NCBI GenBank assembly: GCA_040510575.1
Contig: JBEVIU010000014.1
Coordinates: 1 to 11,267 of the forward strand
From: DASUMF01 sp040510575
GTDB taxonomy: Bacteria; Actinomycetota; Acidimicrobiia; IMCC26256; DASPTH01
Direction: 5' to 3'
DNA: 11,267 bases
Positions 1 to 6,281 of this stretch are shown here, in pieces. The notes beneath the pieces are model-generated. The model ran no database searches and was not told the origin of the DNA. It worked only from the letters and a program-made list of their open reading frames with translations. Position 1 is the stretch's first letter, and the number at the start of each line of letters is the position of its first letter. The translations under genes were made by a program, and so were the position numbers.

Positions 1-48
1 CGCTCGTCTGCACCGGAACCCGCGATGGTGGTCGGTAGCCTCGCCTGA
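1..48 (+). CDS. C-terminal end of an upstream gene (partial, tentative)
   Basis: Frame 1 is open from the first base and ends in TGA at 46-48, giving a last stretch RSSAPEPAMVVGSLA. The stop overlaps the pknB start as TGATG, an arrangement typical of translationally coupled genes. In other Actinomycetota the gene before pknB is usually pknA or the penicillin-binding protein of the rodA-pbpA block, so a pbpA or kinase C-terminus is possible. Fifteen residues are too few to identify it, and a second frame is also open here. Only the coupling geometry supports the call. Confidence 0.35.
   Translation, partial: RSSAPEPAMVVGSLA
36..41 (+). promoter_or_regulatory. -10-like hexamer TAGCCT, 6 nt before pknB ATG
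   Basis: TAGCCT matches TAnnnT and ends exactly 6 bases before the ATG at 48. This is the spacing expected if transcription begins at the A of the start codon (leaderless mRNA). No -35 element is obvious. The same spacing recurs at trpG, crgA and the 9724 gene. The possible TGATG coupling to an upstream gene is an alternative or additional way of expressing pknB. Confidence 0.45.
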
Positions 49-1907
49 TGGCCACCGAGGCGCGCGTGCTCGCGAACCGCTACGAGCTCGGGCCCGAAGT
101 AGGCCGCGGCGGCATGGCGCGAGTGCATCTCGCCCGCGACCGCCTGCTCGAGCGCACGGTTGCCGTGAAGGTGCTGTCGACCCTCGACGCGCACGATCCC
201 ACCTCGATCGAGCGGTTCCGCCGCGAGGCACAGGCCGCGGCCCGGTTGAACCACCCGAACATCGTGGCGGTCTACGACTGGGGCGAGGACGACGACACCG
301 CGTTCATCGTGATGGAGTACGTCGACGGCCAGACCCTGCGCGACGTGATCTTCGACCGTGGGCGCCTCACCGCGCTCGAAGCGGCGCGTGTGGCCGCCGA
401 GATCGCCGACGCACTCGCATTCGCGCACCGCAACGGCGTGGTGCACCGCGACGTGAAGCCGGGCAACGTGCTCATCACCCCCGACGGCGAGGTGAAGGTC
501 ACCGACTTCGGGATCGCGCGGGCCGACAGCAGTGAGGGGCTCACGAAGACCGGTGCCGTGATGGGCACCGCGACCTACTTCTCGCCCGAGCAGGCGCAGG
601 GGCACGCGCTCGATCGTCGCTCCGACGTGTACTCGCTCGGCGTCGTGCTCTACGAGATGGTCACTGGGATCGCGCCGTTCACGGCCGACAGCCCGGTGTC
701 GGTCGCGTACAAGCACGTGCGCGAGGAGCCCACACCGCCGTCGACGATCGTGCCCGACCTGTCGGGCGCGATGGATCGCATCGTCCTGACCGCGATGGCC
801 AAGGACGTGGACGCGCGCTACCAGTCGGCCGACGAGCTGCGCGCCGACCTCCAGCGCTTCGAGCGGGGCCGACCACTGCTCGGCGGCCCGATGACCGGGC
901 GTGTGGCCGAGGTGCCGACGTCGGCCTACGTGGTCGCGGCGCCCGCCGGGGCCGCGGCAGCCAACCCGCCCGTTGGACCACCCCCCGAGCCGACGACTCG
1001 AGGGCGGGGCGGCAACCGTTGGGGCGCAGTCATCGCCATCGGCACCGCGCTCGCGCTCCTGCTGGCACTGATCGTGGTGCTGATCATGAACTCCGACATC
1101 GGCGGCGACGGCCCGAGCGCGCCCACGGTGGGCGTGCCGCTCGTGGTGAACCAACCGTACGACCAAGCGGCGGGAACGTTGCAGGGTCTCGGGTTCGAGG
1201 TGAAGCGCGAAGACACCCAGAGCTTGCAGCCGGCGAACCTGGTGCTCGCACAGTCGCCCGAAGAGGGCCGCAAGGCCGAGAAGGGCTCGACCGTGACCCT
1301 GACGGTGAGCAGCGCGACGATCACCGTGCCCGACGTGGTCGGCAAGCCACGCGACCAGGCCAACGCGGCGCTGCGCGCGGTGGGGATCGGGCCCATCTTC
1401 GTCGAGGTCGACTCGGATCAACCGCCGGGCACCTCGCTCTCGATGGACCCGCCGGCGGGCAGCGCGGTGTCGAAGCTCGTGCCGATCGTCACCGTGACGG
1501 TCGCTCGGGAGCCCGCAGTGCCGGTGCCCGACGTGCACGATCAGGACCAGACCCCCGCCGCGGCCACGCTCGGCCAGGCCGGGTTCAGCGTCACCTCGCG
1601 TGCCGAACCGAGTGACACCGTGCCCGTCGGCAAGGTGATCGGTACCGATCCCCCCGCGGGCACGCCGTTGCCGAGGGGCAGCGCGGTCACGCTGATCGTG
1701 TCGTCGGGACCGGGGCTGATCGACATCCCGAACACCGTGGGTCAAACCCAGCAAGCCGCGGCTGATGCCCTCACGGGCGCCGGGTTCGACGTGACGATCA
1801 CGTTCCAGAACGGGGGGGTTCCGAACCGCGGCAAGGTGATTGCGCAATCACCGCCGGGCGGCAAGGCGCCACGGCTCACCGACGTCACGATCGTGGTGGG
1901 CAGCTAG
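48..1907 (+). CDS. pknB: PASTA-domain Ser/Thr protein kinase PknB
   Basis: Transmembrane Hanks-type Ser/Thr kinase of the PknB/StkP family, 619 aa. In this family the extracellular PASTA repeats bind muropeptides or lipid II and the cytoplasmic kinase phosphorylates growth and division proteins. The kinase domain spans about residues 12-275. It shows a Gly-rich loop GRGGMARV (19-26), the ATP-binding Lys41, the HRD catalytic loop with Asp135 and Lys137, DFG at 153-155 and SPE at 179-181. Activation-loop Thr166 and Thr168 sit in LTKTG and match the two autophosphorylated threonines (171 and 173) of Mycobacterium tuberculosis PknB. A proline-rich linker leads to a single membrane helix at about 325-347, then four PASTA repeats at about 360-424, 425-490, 491-556 and 557-619. 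Catalytic residues look intact. The ATG at 48 is the first after an in-frame stop at 36-38. mutY follows after 7 bases. Confidence 0.96.
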   Translation: MATEARVLANRYELGPEVGRGGMARVHLARDRLLERTVAVKVLSTLDAHDPTSIERFRREAQAAARLNHPNIVAVYDWGEDDDTAFIVMEYVDGQTLRDVIFDRGRLTALEAARVAAEIADALAFAHRNGVVHRDVKPGNVLITPDGEVKVTDFGIARADSSEGLTKTGAVMGTATYFSPEQAQGHALDRRSDVYSLGVVLYEMVTGIAPFTADSPVSVAYKHVREEPTPPSTIVPDLSGAMDRIVLTAMAKDVDARYQSADELRADLQRFERGRPLLGGPMTGRVAEVPTSAYVVAAPAGAAAANPPVGPPPEPTTRGRGGNRWGAVIAIGTALALLLALIVVLIMNSDIGGDGPSAPTVGVPLVVNQPYDQAAGTLQGLGFEVKREDTQSLQPANLVLAQSPEEGRKAEKGSTVTLTVSSATITVPDVVGKPRDQANAALRAVGIGPIFVEVDSDQPPGTSLSMDPPAGSAVSKLVPIVTVTVAREPAVPVPDVHDQDQTPAAATLGQAGFSVTSRAEPSDTVPVGKVIGTDPPAGTPLPRGSAVTLIVSSGPGLIDIPNTVGQTQQAAADALTGAGFDVTITFQNGGVPNRGKVIAQSPPGGKAPRLTDVTIVVGS

Positions 1908-1914
1908 CGCGTCG

Positions 1915-2730
1915 GTGTCGACCTCCGCGTCAGTGCCTGCGGCCGGCCCGTCGGCCCGTGCAACCAGCCTCGGCGCCTGGTATCGCGCCCACGGACGTCA
2001 CGATCTGCCGTGGCGCCACACGCGTGACCGATGGGCGGTGCTCGTGTCGGAGGTGATGCTGCACCAGACCCAGGTGCCGCGCGTCGCCGCGGTGTTCGAC
2101 GACTTCCTCGCGCAGTTCCCCACGCCGGCCGCGATGGCGGCGGCGGGGCCGGCCGCGGTGATCACGGCATGGGGGAGGCTCGGCTACCCGCGACGCGCCC
2201 GCCGGTTGTGGGAAGCGTCGTGCGTGATCGCGGATCACGGCTGGCCCGACGACCTCGAGGCCTTGCCCGGCGTGGGGCGCTACACCGCACGCGCGATCGA
2301 CGCGCAGGTCGACGACGTCGACGTGGTCGCGATCGAGGTGAACGTGCGCCGCGTGGCGCAGCGCGTGGCAGGCGCAGTGCTCACCGATCGAGCCGCCGAG
2401 GAGGAGGCGAGACGCGTCGGCGGCCGGCTGCGGGGACGCGACCGACTGCTCGCGTTGATGGACCTCGGAGCAACGGTGTGTCGCGCTCGCGACCCGCAGT
2501 GCTCGTCCTGCCCGCTGCGGGCACGCTGTGCCACGCGCGGGTCGTTGCCGGGTGAAGCGCGGGCGCGTCAGGCGCCGTTCGAGGGGAGCTTCAGGCAACG
2601 ACGGGGTGTGGTGCTCGCCGCGTTGCGGCGCGGGCCGTCGGCAGTGGCCGACCTCGATGCCGACGCACTCACCTCGCTCGTGACCGACGGCCTCGCCGCC
2701 ACCGACGGCCCGATCGCCCGCCTCCCCTGA
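1915..2730 (+). CDS. mutY: A/G-specific adenine glycosylase MutY (actinobacterial short form)
   Basis: Removes adenine mispaired with 8-oxoguanine in base-excision repair. The predicted protein has 271 aa from GTG 1915, 7 bases after the pknB stop. The earlier in-frame TTG at 1840 only reads the shadow of the last PASTA repeat. GTG 1933 is another possible start, and no clear Shine-Dalgarno site helps to decide. Visible motifs are LPWR near the N-terminus, EVMLHQTQV with catalytic Glu46, the helix-hairpin-helix LPGVGRYTARAI (Tyr123), and a complete 4Fe-4S cysteine set C189-x6-C196-x2-C199-x5-C205. The tail with FxGSxRQxRG and a final LVTDGL...LP resembles actinobacterial MutY and lacks the Nudix-like 8-oxoG recognition domain of E. 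coli MutY. Oddity: the residue aligned with catalytic Asp138 of E. coli (LDGNVKRV) is Glu141 here (IEVNVRRV). The gene is probably cotranscribed with pknB. Confidence 0.92.
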   Translation: MSTSASVPAAGPSARATSLGAWYRAHGRHDLPWRHTRDRWAVLVSEVMLHQTQVPRVAAVFDDFLAQFPTPAAMAAAGPAAVITAWGRLGYPRRARRLWEASCVIADHGWPDDLEALPGVGRYTARAIDAQVDDVDVVAIEVNVRRVAQRVAGAVLTDRAAEEEARRVGGRLRGRDRLLALMDLGATVCRARDPQCSSCPLRARCATRGSLPGEARARQAPFEGSFRQRRGVVLAALRRGPSAVADLDADALTSLVTDGLAATDGPIARLP

Positions 2731-2748
2731 GGTTCAGAGGCCCAGGGG

Positions 2749-3351
2749 TCAGGCGGGGGTGGCGACAGCGCCGAGGAAGTTGCGGAGGAGGTCGTGGCCG
2801 TGCTCGGTGAGGATCGACTCGGGGTGGAACTGCACACCCTCGATCGGGAGCTCACGATGACGGAGCCCCATCACCAGACCGTCTTCTGATTCCGCGGTGA
2901 CCTCGAGCGCGTCGGGCACCGACGCGCGATCGACGACGAGCGAGTGGTAGCGGGTGGCCGTGAAGGGGCTCGGGAGATCGCGGAACACCCCGCGGCCGTC
3001 GTGGGTGATCTGCGACGTCTTGCCGTGCATCACCTGTGGCGCGCGCACCACGTCACCACCGAACACGTGCCCGATGCACTGATGGCCGAGGCACACGCCG
3101 AGCACTGGCACTCCCGCAGCACCGAAGTGCTGGATCGCGTCGTTCGAGACGCCGACGCTCTCAGGATGCGTGCCGGGGTCGCCGGGGCCGGGAGACACGA
3201 GCACCGCATCCGGCGCGAGCGCGATCAGATCGTCGAGCGAGACCGCATCGTGGCGGTGCACGATCGGGTCGGCACCGAGCTCACCGAGGTACTGGACGAG
3301 GTTGTAGACGAACGAGTCGTAGTTGTCGATCACCAGCACCCGGGCGGCCAC
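2749..3351 (-). CDS. trpG: Anthranilate/aminodeoxychorismate synthase glutamine amidotransferase subunit
   Basis: Class I (triad) glutamine amidotransferase of 200 aa. It hydrolyses glutamine and passes ammonia to the chorismate-converting partner TrpE (tryptophan) or PabB (folate); such subunits are often shared, so trpG and pabA cannot be separated by sequence alone. The N-terminus VLVIDNYDSFVYNL is diagnostic. Other motifs are the oxyanion strand SPGPGDP at about 53-59, nucleophile Cys87 in GVCLGHQ, MHGKTS near 109-114, and His176/Glu178 in GVQFHPES. All triad residues are present and the length is normal. The frame stays open far upstream, but GTG 3351 is the family-like start, and TACCGT lies 6 nt before it. 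No synthase partner gene is in the window. It converges with mutY across an 18-base gap and diverges from crgA. The position beside pknB and crgA matches mycobacterial trpG (Rv0013). Confidence 0.95.
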   Translation of the reverse strand: MAARVLVIDNYDSFVYNLVQYLGELGADPIVHRHDAVSLDDLIALAPDAVLVSPGPGDPGTHPESVGVSNDAIQHFGAAGVPVLGVCLGHQCIGHVFGGDVVRAPQVMHGKTSQITHDGRGVFRDLPSPFTATRYHSLVVDRASVPDALEVTAESEDGLVMGLRHRELPIEGVQFHPESILTEHGHDLLRNFLGAVATPA

Positions 3352-3357
3352 CGGGTC

Positions 3358-3363
3358 ACGGTA
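3358..3363 (-). promoter_or_regulatory. -10-like hexamer TACCGT, 6 nt before trpG GTG
   Basis: Read on the minus strand, TACCGT is followed by six bases and then the GTG at 3351, the same geometry as at pknB and crgA. It supports both a leaderless trpG transcript and the choice of that GTG over upstream in-frame codons. The trpG and crgA -10 candidates are only 30 bases apart and point in opposite directions. Confidence 0.5.
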
Positions 3364-3393
3364 CCCGCGGCACGGTGTTGCGGTCCGAGGCGT

Positions 3394-3399
3394 TATTCT
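3394..3399 (+). promoter_or_regulatory. -10-like hexamer TATTCT, 6 nt before crgA ATG
   Basis: TATTCT is the best match to TATAAT in the crgA upstream region and ends six bases before the ATG at 3406. A leaderless crgA mRNA is the simplest reading. TTGCGG at 3378-3383 is too close to act as a normally spaced -35 box. Confidence 0.5.
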
Positions 3400-3405
3400 C
3401 CGCCG

Positions 3406-3747
3406 ATGCCGTCGTCGAAGCCGCAGAACGCGGGCGCGAGCAAAGGCGCCGCGAAGGGCACCAGCAAGGCATCCGGCAAGCCGGCCACGAACAAGGCGGC
3501 CACGAACAAGCCCGCCGCTCCGCCGCAGCGCGGGTCGCGCCGCTACACGCCTCCTGCGCCCAAGGGCGCGAAGCGAAGCTCGCTCTGGGTGCCGGTCGCG
3601 ATGTTCACCTGTCTCGGCCTGGGCATCGTGGTGATCGCCGGCAACTACCTGCAGCTCCTGCCCGGCGGTGAGACGAGCAACAACTTCCTGATCATCGGCC
3701 TCGTGCTGCTGATCCTGGGGTTCGTGCTCTCCACGATGTTCCGCTGA
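3406..3747 (+). CDS. crgA: Cell division protein CrgA
   Basis: Small two-helix membrane protein of 113 aa. CrgA is an actinobacterial divisome scaffold: mycobacterial CrgA interacts with FtsZ, FtsQ, FtsI and related partners, and the Streptomyces protein inhibits premature septation. The N-terminal half is a disordered, Lys/Ala/Ser/Thr-rich tail that contains a short duplication (ATNK twice; a 12-base direct repeat at 3484-3495 and 3499-3510) and ends in RRYTPP. Helix 1 covers about residues 60-82 (starting LWVPVAMF) and ends in the typical NYL. A short loop leads to helix 2 at about 93-112, ending STMFR as in the family. The protein is somewhat longer than mycobacterial CrgA (93 aa) because of the basic tail. 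It is divergent from trpG with a 54-base gap, and the position next to trpG and pknB strongly supports the call. Confidence 0.92.
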   Translation: MPSSKPQNAGASKGAAKGTSKASGKPATNKAATNKPAAPPQRGSRRYTPPAPKGAKRSSLWVPVAMFTCLGLGIVVIAGNYLQLLPGGETSNNFLIIGLVLLILGFVLSTMFR

Positions 3748-3820
3748 CAGGCGTTCCGCCGCTCGTACCCGGGCCTGCTTGCCCCAATTGTCCGAACGCC
3801 AGGACTGTGATTTCGCACAG

Positions 3821-3845
3821 AGTTGTCCACAGACGGTGGAGAACT
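3821..3845. repeat. Inverted repeat around the DnaA box
   Basis: Arms AGTTGTCCAC (3821-3830) and GTGGAGAACT (3836-3845) are complementary at 9 of 10 positions, with a 5-base spacer. It could be a paired protein-binding site or a hairpin between two convergent genes. It has no T-tract, so a classical terminator is less likely. Confidence 0.55.
3823..3831 (+). promoter_or_regulatory. DnaA box TTGTCCACA
   Basis: TTGTCCACA is an exact copy of the DnaA-box form favoured in high-GC actinobacteria such as Streptomyces. Weaker relatives lie close by: TTGTCCGAA at 3788-3796 (two mismatches), and TTCTCCACC on the minus strand over 3835-3843 (two mismatches). The box forms the left arm of an inverted repeat. 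One perfect box is not an origin, but it fits an origin-proximal locus or a DnaA-binding control site. Confidence 0.45.
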
Positions 3846-3878
3846 CTGGACGCAGCGATCCTGTGCGGCGTGCGGCGG

Positions 3879-4127
3879 TCAGGCGTCGACGAGGACCATG
3901 TCTTCGCGGCAATGACGGGGCGCTTCCGGATCGCCTTCCTGGGCGGCGGTCATCGTCACCTCCGCGCCACAGACGATGCAGCGGAAGCGCAGGTTCACCG
4001 GCTTGATGTCGTCGGGATCGACCTCGGCGGGCGGCGCCACGTGGAACTTCCGCAGCAGGTTCGCCCCGATCACGTACAGCGTGATCGCGACGGCCACCGC
4101 CACCAGGATGCGCAACCCGAGACCCAT
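3879..4127 (-). CDS. Small membrane-anchored protein with CxxC...HC motif (unrecognised)
   Basis: 82 aa, not assigned to a named family. Residues 5-25 (starting LRILVAVAVAI) form one hydrophobic helix directly after the start. A short linker PPAEVDPDDIKP follows, and then a compact domain with C-I-V-C at about 50-53 and H-C near 72-73 (RHCRED). Two Cys in CxxC plus His-Cys could bind zinc, giving a membrane-tethered mini zinc-ribbon, probably facing the cytoplasm. This is inference from spacing only. ATG 4127 is preceded by a weak GGGG and by no TAnnnT element. It lies 86 bases after the thiolase stop on the same strand, so cotranscription is plausible. The membrane helix plus a Cys-rich domain argue for a real gene rather than a chance ORF. 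Confidence 0.7.
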   Translation of the reverse strand: MGLGLRILVAVAVAITLYVIGANLLRKFHVAPPAEVDPDDIKPVNLRFRCIVCGAEVTMTAAQEGDPEAPRHCREDMVLVDA

Positions 4128-4169
4128 GCGGTCCCCATCGTCGCGCTCGACGGCCCGCGCCGCTGGATC

Positions 4170-4182
4170 AGGCTCGAAGCCT
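4170..4182 (-). terminator. Small hairpin between the thiolase and the 82-residue gene
   Basis: AGGCT and AGCCT pair perfectly around a CGA/TCG triloop in the 86-base gap after the thiolase stop. The stem has only five pairs and no T-tract follows, so it may be a processing or attenuation structure, or chance. Confidence 0.22.
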
Positions 4183-4213
4183 CAGCGTGCAGGTCTGGGC
4201 TCAGGACTGGCGG

Positions 4214-5386
4214 CTACGGGCGCTCGAGCAGCAGGGCATTGGCGGTCCCGCCGCCTTCGGACATCACCTGGAGGCCCCTGCGAGTGCCGCTCCGCTCGAG
4301 CTCGTGGACGAGGGTGGTGAGCATCCGAGCACCCGACGCGCCGAGCGGGTGCCCGAGCGCGATCGCACCGCCGTTGACGTTCACGACGGCGGGGTCCGCC
4401 TGCACCGCACCTGCCCAAGCAAGCACCGCGCTCGCGAACGCCTCGTGCGCCTCCACCCGATCGACCGCGTCGAGCGCGAGTCCGGCGCGTTCGAGCAACT
4501 TCTGCGTGGCGGGGATCGGAGCAGTGAGCATCTCAACCGGGTCAGCACCGGCGACCGCGAACGCAACGAAGCGCGCGCGTACCGGCAACCCGAGACGCGC
4601 GGCAAACTCCTCGCTCGCGACGAGCACCGCGGCCGCGCCGTCGGCCACCGGCGCGCTGTTGCCCGCGGTGACCATCCCGCCGGGCTTGAACGCCGGCGCG
4701 AACGCGGCGAGCTGCTCGGCGGCGATCGCGCCGCGTGCTGTCTCGTCGTGCTCGAGCGGGGCGGCGTCGACGAGCGGCACGGCGACGATCTCGGCGTCGA
4801 AACGGCCGACCTCGCGCGCACACTCGGCGCGCCGGTGCGACTCGAGCGCGTACGCGTCGAGCTGCTCGCGTGAGAGCGCGAACCGCTCCGCGATGTTCTC
4901 GGCCGCGATCCCCTGGGGTACCAACGCCGGGTAGCGGGCGTGCAGCGCGGTCCCGAACGGATCGCCCGCGCCGTGGCGAAACGGGAGCGAGCCAGCTGCC
5001 ACCACGGATTCGCCCATCGGGACCCGGCTCATGTGCTCCACCCCCGCCGCGATCACGAGGTCGTACGCACCCGCGATCACTCCTTGGGCGGCGAAGTGCA
5101 CCGCCTGCTGCGACGAGCCGCACTGACGATCCACGCTGGTACCGGCCACGGAGTCGGGGAACCCGGCCGCGAGTGCGGCGTTGCGGCCGATGTTGAACGC
5201 CTGCTCGCCGACCTGCGAGACGCAACCCACGATCACGTCGTCGAGCAGTGCCGGGTCGACACCGACGCGCTCCACGAGCGCGCGCAACACGTGGGCGCCC
5301 AGATCCACTGGGTGCCACGCGGCCAGCGCGCCCTGGCGACGGCCCATCGGGGTGCGGAGCGCGTCGACGATCACCGCGGTGGGCAT
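4214..5386 (-). CDS. Thiolase family acetyl-CoA acyltransferase, FadA5-like, altered active site
   Basis: Thiolase of 390 aa, the usual length. Thiolases cleave or condense acyl-CoA chains in beta-oxidation, steroid or polyester metabolism. The start MPTAVIVDALRTPMGR is typical, and the nucleophile Cys89 lies in QCGSSQQA. The downstream NVNGGAIALGHPLGASG contains His346, intact as in active enzymes. Two other motifs deviate: NEAF is HEAF here (His314), a variant known in trifunctional-enzyme/FadI thiolases; and the C-terminal CxG cysteine that acts as acid/base is Ser376 (SEGGG). The overall sequence looks closest to the actinobacterial FadA5/FadA6 group, whose equivalent segment reads MCEGGGxAN, but the substrate cannot be told. 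The same frame extends to 5452, but ATG 5386 is the homologous start and has TACGCT 7 nt upstream. It is divergent from the PAP2 gene. Confidence 0.92.
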   Translation of the reverse strand: MPTAVIVDALRTPMGRRQGALAAWHPVDLGAHVLRALVERVGVDPALLDDVIVGCVSQVGEQAFNIGRNAALAAGFPDSVAGTSVDRQCGSSQQAVHFAAQGVIAGAYDLVIAAGVEHMSRVPMGESVVAAGSLPFRHGAGDPFGTALHARYPALVPQGIAAENIAERFALSREQLDAYALESHRRAECAREVGRFDAEIVAVPLVDAAPLEHDETARGAIAAEQLAAFAPAFKPGGMVTAGNSAPVADGAAAVLVASEEFAARLGLPVRARFVAFAVAGADPVEMLTAPIPATQKLLERAGLALDAVDRVEAHEAFASAVLAWAGAVQADPAVVNVNGGAIALGHPLGASGARMLTTLVHELERSGTRRGLQVMSEGGGTANALLLERP

Positions 5387-5393
5387 GCGGCGC

Positions 5394-5399
5394 AGCGTA
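5394..5399 (-). promoter_or_regulatory. -10-like hexamer TACGCT, 7 nt before the thiolase ATG
   Basis: On the minus strand TACGCT is followed by seven bases and the ATG at 5386. It matches TAnnnT and suggests a leaderless or nearly leaderless transcript. It supports ATG 5386 over the longer reading frame to 5452. Confidence 0.42.
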
Positions 5400-5436
5400 C
5401 GCGGGTCTCCCTCCGCGGGGAGCGGGGGCCGGACCC

Positions 5437-5442
5437 TAATGT
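5437..5442 (+). promoter_or_regulatory. -10-like hexamer TAATGT before the PAP2 gene
   Basis: TAATGT lies 8 bases before ATG 5451. It overlaps another in-frame ATG at 5439-5441. If the hexamer is the promoter, the 5439 ATG cannot be the start, and the mRNA begins at or next to the 5451 ATG. Confidence 0.42.
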
Positions 5443-5450
5443 CCCCGCCC

Positions 5451-6281
5451 ATGCGTGACGTCGCCGAGCCGCGAAGCCGACGGTGGCGTCATGGTTGGAT
5501 CCTCGAGGTGCTCGGCGGCATCGCGTTGTACCTGGGCTACGACTGGCTGCGCGACCAGGCGACCGGCACCAGTGCCGCGGCACTGCACCACGCCGAACAG
5601 ATCGTGTCGGCCGAGCAATTTCTCGGCCTGTACCACGAGTACTCGATCCAGCAGGCCTTCCTCGGCGCCGACTGGTTCCTCGCCTTCTGGAACATCTACT
5701 ACGGCACCATCCACTTCGTGCTCCCCGTGGTCGCGCTCGTGTGGCTCTACCGGTCGGTCCCGGCCCGCTATCTGCTCTGGCGCAACACCTTGCTGTTCAT
5801 GCTCGGCTTCGCAGTCGTCGGGTTCTTCCTCTATCCGCTCACGCCACCTCGCCTGATGCCCCGGCACTACGGCTTCGTCGACACTGCGGCCGCGTACTTC
5901 AACTTCGGTCCGCAGGTGCGGGTCACGTTCAATGCCGCCGGCCAGCCCAGCGCGGCGGCGGTACGAGAGTTCGGCAACCTGTTCGCGGCGATGCCGAGCC
6001 TGCACGTGGGTTGGTCGACGTGGGTGGCCCTCTCGTTGTGGCCGCTCGTGCGTCGTCGCTGGGCGCGCGTGCTCCTCGCGCTCTATCCCGTGACCATCCT
6101 CTTCTGCATCGTGGTCACCGCGAACCACTGGGTGCTCGACGCGGTCGGAGGTTGGGTCGTGCTGGGTCTCGGCTACGCGTGCGCCCGGGGCGTGGCCTGG
6201 GCCGGCGCTTGCCGTCGGGAGCGAGCAGGACGAGAATTGCCCCGCCCGGGAGGGACACGGAAGGAACTGGCCGGATCATGA
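5451..6281 (+). CDS. PAP2 superfamily membrane phosphatase/transferase (Aur1/Ipt1-like)
   Basis: Integral membrane protein of 276 aa with about six hydrophobic helices. The core has the PAP2_3 (inositolphosphotransferase Aur1/Ipt1-like) pattern: a YPLTPPRLMP segment, MPSLHVGW with His185, and NHWVLDAVGG with His226 and Asp230 as the catalytic HxxxD. Such enzymes act on lipid phosphates or transfer phosphoalcohol head groups at the membrane face; in actinobacteria they are often plain lipid phosphatases, and the substrate is unknown here. A polar insert (FNFGPQVRVTFNAAG) lies between the PPR and PSLH motifs. ATG 5439 is an in-frame alternative adding four residues, with a G-rich stretch at 5424-5427. 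The stop overlaps the next start as ATGA, so the phosphatase downstream is coupled. Confidence 0.88.
   Translation: MRDVAEPRSRRWRHGWILEVLGGIALYLGYDWLRDQATGTSAAALHHAEQIVSAEQFLGLYHEYSIQQAFLGADWFLAFWNIYYGTIHFVLPVVALVWLYRSVPARYLLWRNTLLFMLGFAVVGFFLYPLTPPRLMPRHYGFVDTAAAYFNFGPQVRVTFNAAGQPSAAAVREFGNLFAAMPSLHVGWSTWVALSLWPLVRRRWARVLLALYPVTILFCIVVTANHWVLDAVGGWVVLGLGYACARGVAWAGACRRERAGRELPRPGGTRKELAGS

Larger units (their letters stand above)
3748..3878 (+). other. Gene-free region between crgA and the 82-residue gene
   Basis: This 131-base stretch separates two convergent genes and is less GC-rich than its surroundings. It holds two weak hairpins just after crgA (GGCG-TTC-CGCC near 3750, and GGGC at 3771-3774 pairing with GCCC at 3781-3784). 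It also holds a DnaA-box-like element inside an inverted repeat at 3821-3845, and CTGTG at 3805-3809 facing CACAG at 3816-3820. No credible ORF is seen. Confidence 0.5.

Noticed and set aside
1840..1914. Upstream TTG start for mutY overlapping pknB
   Set aside because: The extra 25 residues are the shadow of the last PASTA repeat (Arg/Ser/Trp-rich) and do not resemble any MutY N-terminus.
2944..3405. N-terminal extension of the crgA frame
   Set aside because: The upstream part is antisense to trpG and is not CrgA-like. ATG 3406 with TATTCT upstream gives a normal CrgA.
3806..3819. TGTGATTTCGCACA as a CRP-like operator
   Set aside because: Spacing and the right half-site do not match TGTGA-N6-TCACA, and it sits between two convergent genes rather than at a promoter.
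3352..3912. N-terminal extension of the trpG frame
   Set aside because: It runs antisense through crgA and is Arg-rich. The class I amidotransferase fold begins at the VLVIDNYDSF segment right after GTG 3351.
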